Positions 6,271 through 7,362 of a stretch of 7,362 bases of DNA are shown here, in pieces; the first letter of the stretch is position 1, and every line of letters starts with the position of its first letter. The translations under genes were made by a program, and so were the position numbers. Origin of the DNA: CAYWGR01 sp964458015 (GTDB taxonomy: Bacteria; Planctomycetota; Planctomycetia; Pirellulales; Thermoguttaceae); contig CAYWGR010000229.1 of the NCBI GenBank assembly GCA_964458015.1, positions 1 to 7,362 of the forward strand. The letters are read 5' to 3'. Below the pieces are notes generated by a model. The model worked only from the letters and a program-made list of their open reading frames with translations, searched no databases and was not told the DNA's origin.

Positions 6271-6301
6271 GGCCATTGTGTGTTGGATTGCTACAATGGT
6301 C
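6271..6301 (+). promoter_or_regulatory. Leader hairpin upstream of gcvT
   Basis: CCATTGT (6273-6279) pairs perfectly with ACAATGG (6293-6299) around a 13-base loop. A G-U pair (6272/6300) and a G-C pair (6271/6301) extend the stem to 9 bp. No T-run follows. It might be an mRNA leader structure or an operator. A TACAAT at 6292-6297 inside the right arm could also be a -10 element. Confidence 0.35.
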
Positions 6302-6351
6302 ATTTCTCCAAACGGCAGCTTTTCCGCCGTCTTGGCACGAGGATTCTTGCG

Positions 6352-6357
6352 AGGAGG
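6352..6357 (+). promoter_or_regulatory. Shine-Dalgarno of gcvT
   Basis: AGGAGG at 6352-6357 lies 6 bases before the ATG at 6364. This is the best ribosome site in the window and fixes the gcvT start. Confidence 0.9.
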
Positions 6358-6363
6358 TCGGCC

Positions 6364-7362
6364 ATGGATGCAACGATTCGGAAAACCCCTCTTTATGATT
6401 GGCATGCGTCCCATGGCGGGCGTATCGTTGATTTTGCCGGTTGGGCCATGCCGGTCCAATTTACATCGATTATACAAGAGCATCAGGCAATTCGCTCCGC
6501 GGTGGGGATAGCCGACATCTCGCACATGGGCCGGCTGCGTTTCGAGGGGCCCGGGGCAGCGGTTTTTCTGGCCGAATTGCTCACGCGGCGCGTGGCAGAC
6601 ATGGAGTTGGGGCAAATTCGCTATTCCCTGGTGACCAACGACGAGGGAGGCATCCTTGATGACGTGTTGGTGGGGTACTACCACAACACGCATGGCCAGC
6701 CGTTCTTTTTGCTGGTGGTCAACGCCAGCAACAGGGCGAAGATTGTCGATTGGGTTTCAGCGCACTTGCCCAAGGAACGTGCGGAACGGCCCGGGCAGGA
6801 GATCATTTGGAACGACGTAAGCCGTCTTTGGGCCATGTTCGCCATTCAAGGGCCTCGTTCGGTCGAGCTTTTACAGCCGCTGGTGGATGTTGATCTTCAA
6901 TCCATGCGGTATTATCGGGGTGCCCAATCGTTGATTTTGCATCCGGCCGCCCAACGCCAGGGCTGCATCATCAGCCGCACGGGCTATACGGGCGAAGATG
7001 GTTTCGAGCTTAGCCTGGGGGCCAGCATTGCGCCGGCCGTTTGGGAAGTGCTGATGGAATTGGGCAAGCCGCTGGGCGTGGTGCCTGCGGGGTTGGGCGC
7101 ACGCGATACCTTGCGGCTCGAGGCCGGGATGCCGCTTTACGGACATGAGATTTCCGAGCAAATCGACCCATTCCAAGCGGGTTTGGGGTTTGCATGTCAT
7201 CTGGTGGGCTACGATTTTCCCGGTCGAGATGCCTTGTTGCGCATTCAAAAACAACCGCCGAAGCAAGTTCGCGTCGGTTTGGTGCTGGATGGGAAACGCG
7301 CCGCTCGCCAGGGTTCCGACGTTCGGGACGGCACCCGGACGGTTGGACAAGTTACCAGTGGA
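6364..7362 (+). CDS. gcvT: Aminomethyltransferase, glycine cleavage system T-protein (3' end cut by window edge)
   Basis: The first 333 residues are present; the family is usually about 360-370, so roughly the last 30-40 residues are missing. GcvT takes the aminomethyl group held on the lipoyl arm of H-protein, releases ammonia and gives 5,10-methylene-tetrahydrofolate, in the cytoplasm. Conserved features: RKTPLYDWHASHGGR (6-20), FAGWAMPVQF (24-33), DISHMGRLRFEGP (51-63), the folate/catalytic segment GGILDDVLV (95-103), VNASNRAKIVDW (119-130), AIQGPRS (160-166), SRTGYTGEDGFEL (204-216) and GLGARDTLRLEAGMPLYGHE (243-262), the last typical of the tetrahydrofolate pocket. The sequence is intact, and all motifs are ordinary. 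The start is fixed by the AGGAGG site 6 bases upstream. In many bacteria gcvH and gcvP follow; here the window ends too early to say. Its neighbour on the left is divergent and unrelated in function. Confidence 0.97.
   Translation, partial: MDATIRKTPLYDWHASHGGRIVDFAGWAMPVQFTSIIQEHQAIRSAVGIADISHMGRLRFEGPGAAVFLAELLTRRVADMELGQIRYSLVTNDEGGILDDVLVGYYHNTHGQPFFLLVVNASNRAKIVDWVSAHLPKERAERPGQEIIWNDVSRLWAMFAIQGPRSVELLQPLVDVDLQSMRYYRGAQSLILHPAAQRQGCIISRTGYTGEDGFELSLGASIAPAVWEVLMELGKPLGVVPAGLGARDTLRLEAGMPLYGHEISEQIDPFQAGLGFACHLVGYDFPGRDALLRIQKQPPKQVRVGLVLDGKRAARQGSDVRDGTRTVGQVTSG

Larger units (their letters stand above)
6103..6363. other. Leader and intergenic region upstream of gcvT
   Basis: No gene is seen here. 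Contents from left to right: a 6-bp inverted repeat ATGCGT/ACGCAT (6117-6122 and 6132-6137); an extended -10-like TGTGATAAT on the plus strand (6175-6183) without a fitting -35; a perfect tandem repeat of the 11-mer aatctacgacc (6225-6235 and 6236-6246); a hairpin at 6271-6301; and the gcvT ribosome site. I looked for a glycine riboswitch, which often precedes gcvT, and did not find its conserved core. Confidence 0.45.

Noticed and set aside
6103..6363. Glycine riboswitch upstream of gcvT
   Set aside because: The conserved core of the glycine aptamer is not visible, and only one simple hairpin is found.
6871..7350. Minus-strand open frames opposite gcvT
   Set aside because: They are shadows of gcvT, whose plus-strand product matches the family along its full visible length.

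Overview
The window looks like chromosomal DNA from a planctomycete, most likely of the Pirellulales or a relative. The strongest pointer is the leftward pair at positions 1-1605: a short ECF sigma factor of the Rhodopirellula/Verrucomicrobium type, followed with a 4-base overlap by a FecR-like membrane protein whose sequence resembles planctomycete homologues. This taxonomic call rests on recognising families by eye, not on a search.

Layout. Positions 1-1072 (minus) hold the N-terminal 357 codons of the FecR-like gene, which runs off the left edge. It is open throughout even though it contains three blocks of simple, text-like DNA repeats. Positions 1069-1605 (minus) hold the ECF sigma factor. 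Positions 1606-1982 are a divergent intergenic region with a strong hairpin. Positions 1983-4844 (plus) encode a soluble hybrid histidine kinase with four PAS domains, a kinase core and a receiver domain; its second and third PAS domains are a tandem duplication. Positions 4845-5052 hold an intergenic palindrome and a convincing terminator for the leftward gene to the right. Positions 5053-6011 (minus) are a two-gene module that resembles a HigB/HigA-type toxin-antitoxin pair, with the toxin-like gene first and an unusually long HTH protein second. A good promoter and a pair of near-identical 11-bp sites lie upstream of it. Positions 6364-7362 (plus) are gcvT, the glycine cleavage T-protein, cut by the right edge and preceded by an ideal Shine-Dalgarno sequence.

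How the parts relate. The sigma factor and the FecR-like protein form one translationally coupled signalling unit. The hybrid kinase is divergently transcribed from it and may be an independent sensor. The toxin-antitoxin-like module is self-contained and sits between the kinase and the housekeeping gene gcvT. I see no reason to link it to glycine metabolism.

The most interesting feature is the way non-coding-looking repeats are carried in frame inside the FecR-like gene. Next is the promoter/operator arrangement of the toxin-antitoxin-like module. I found no clear sign of a wholly new multi-gene system.
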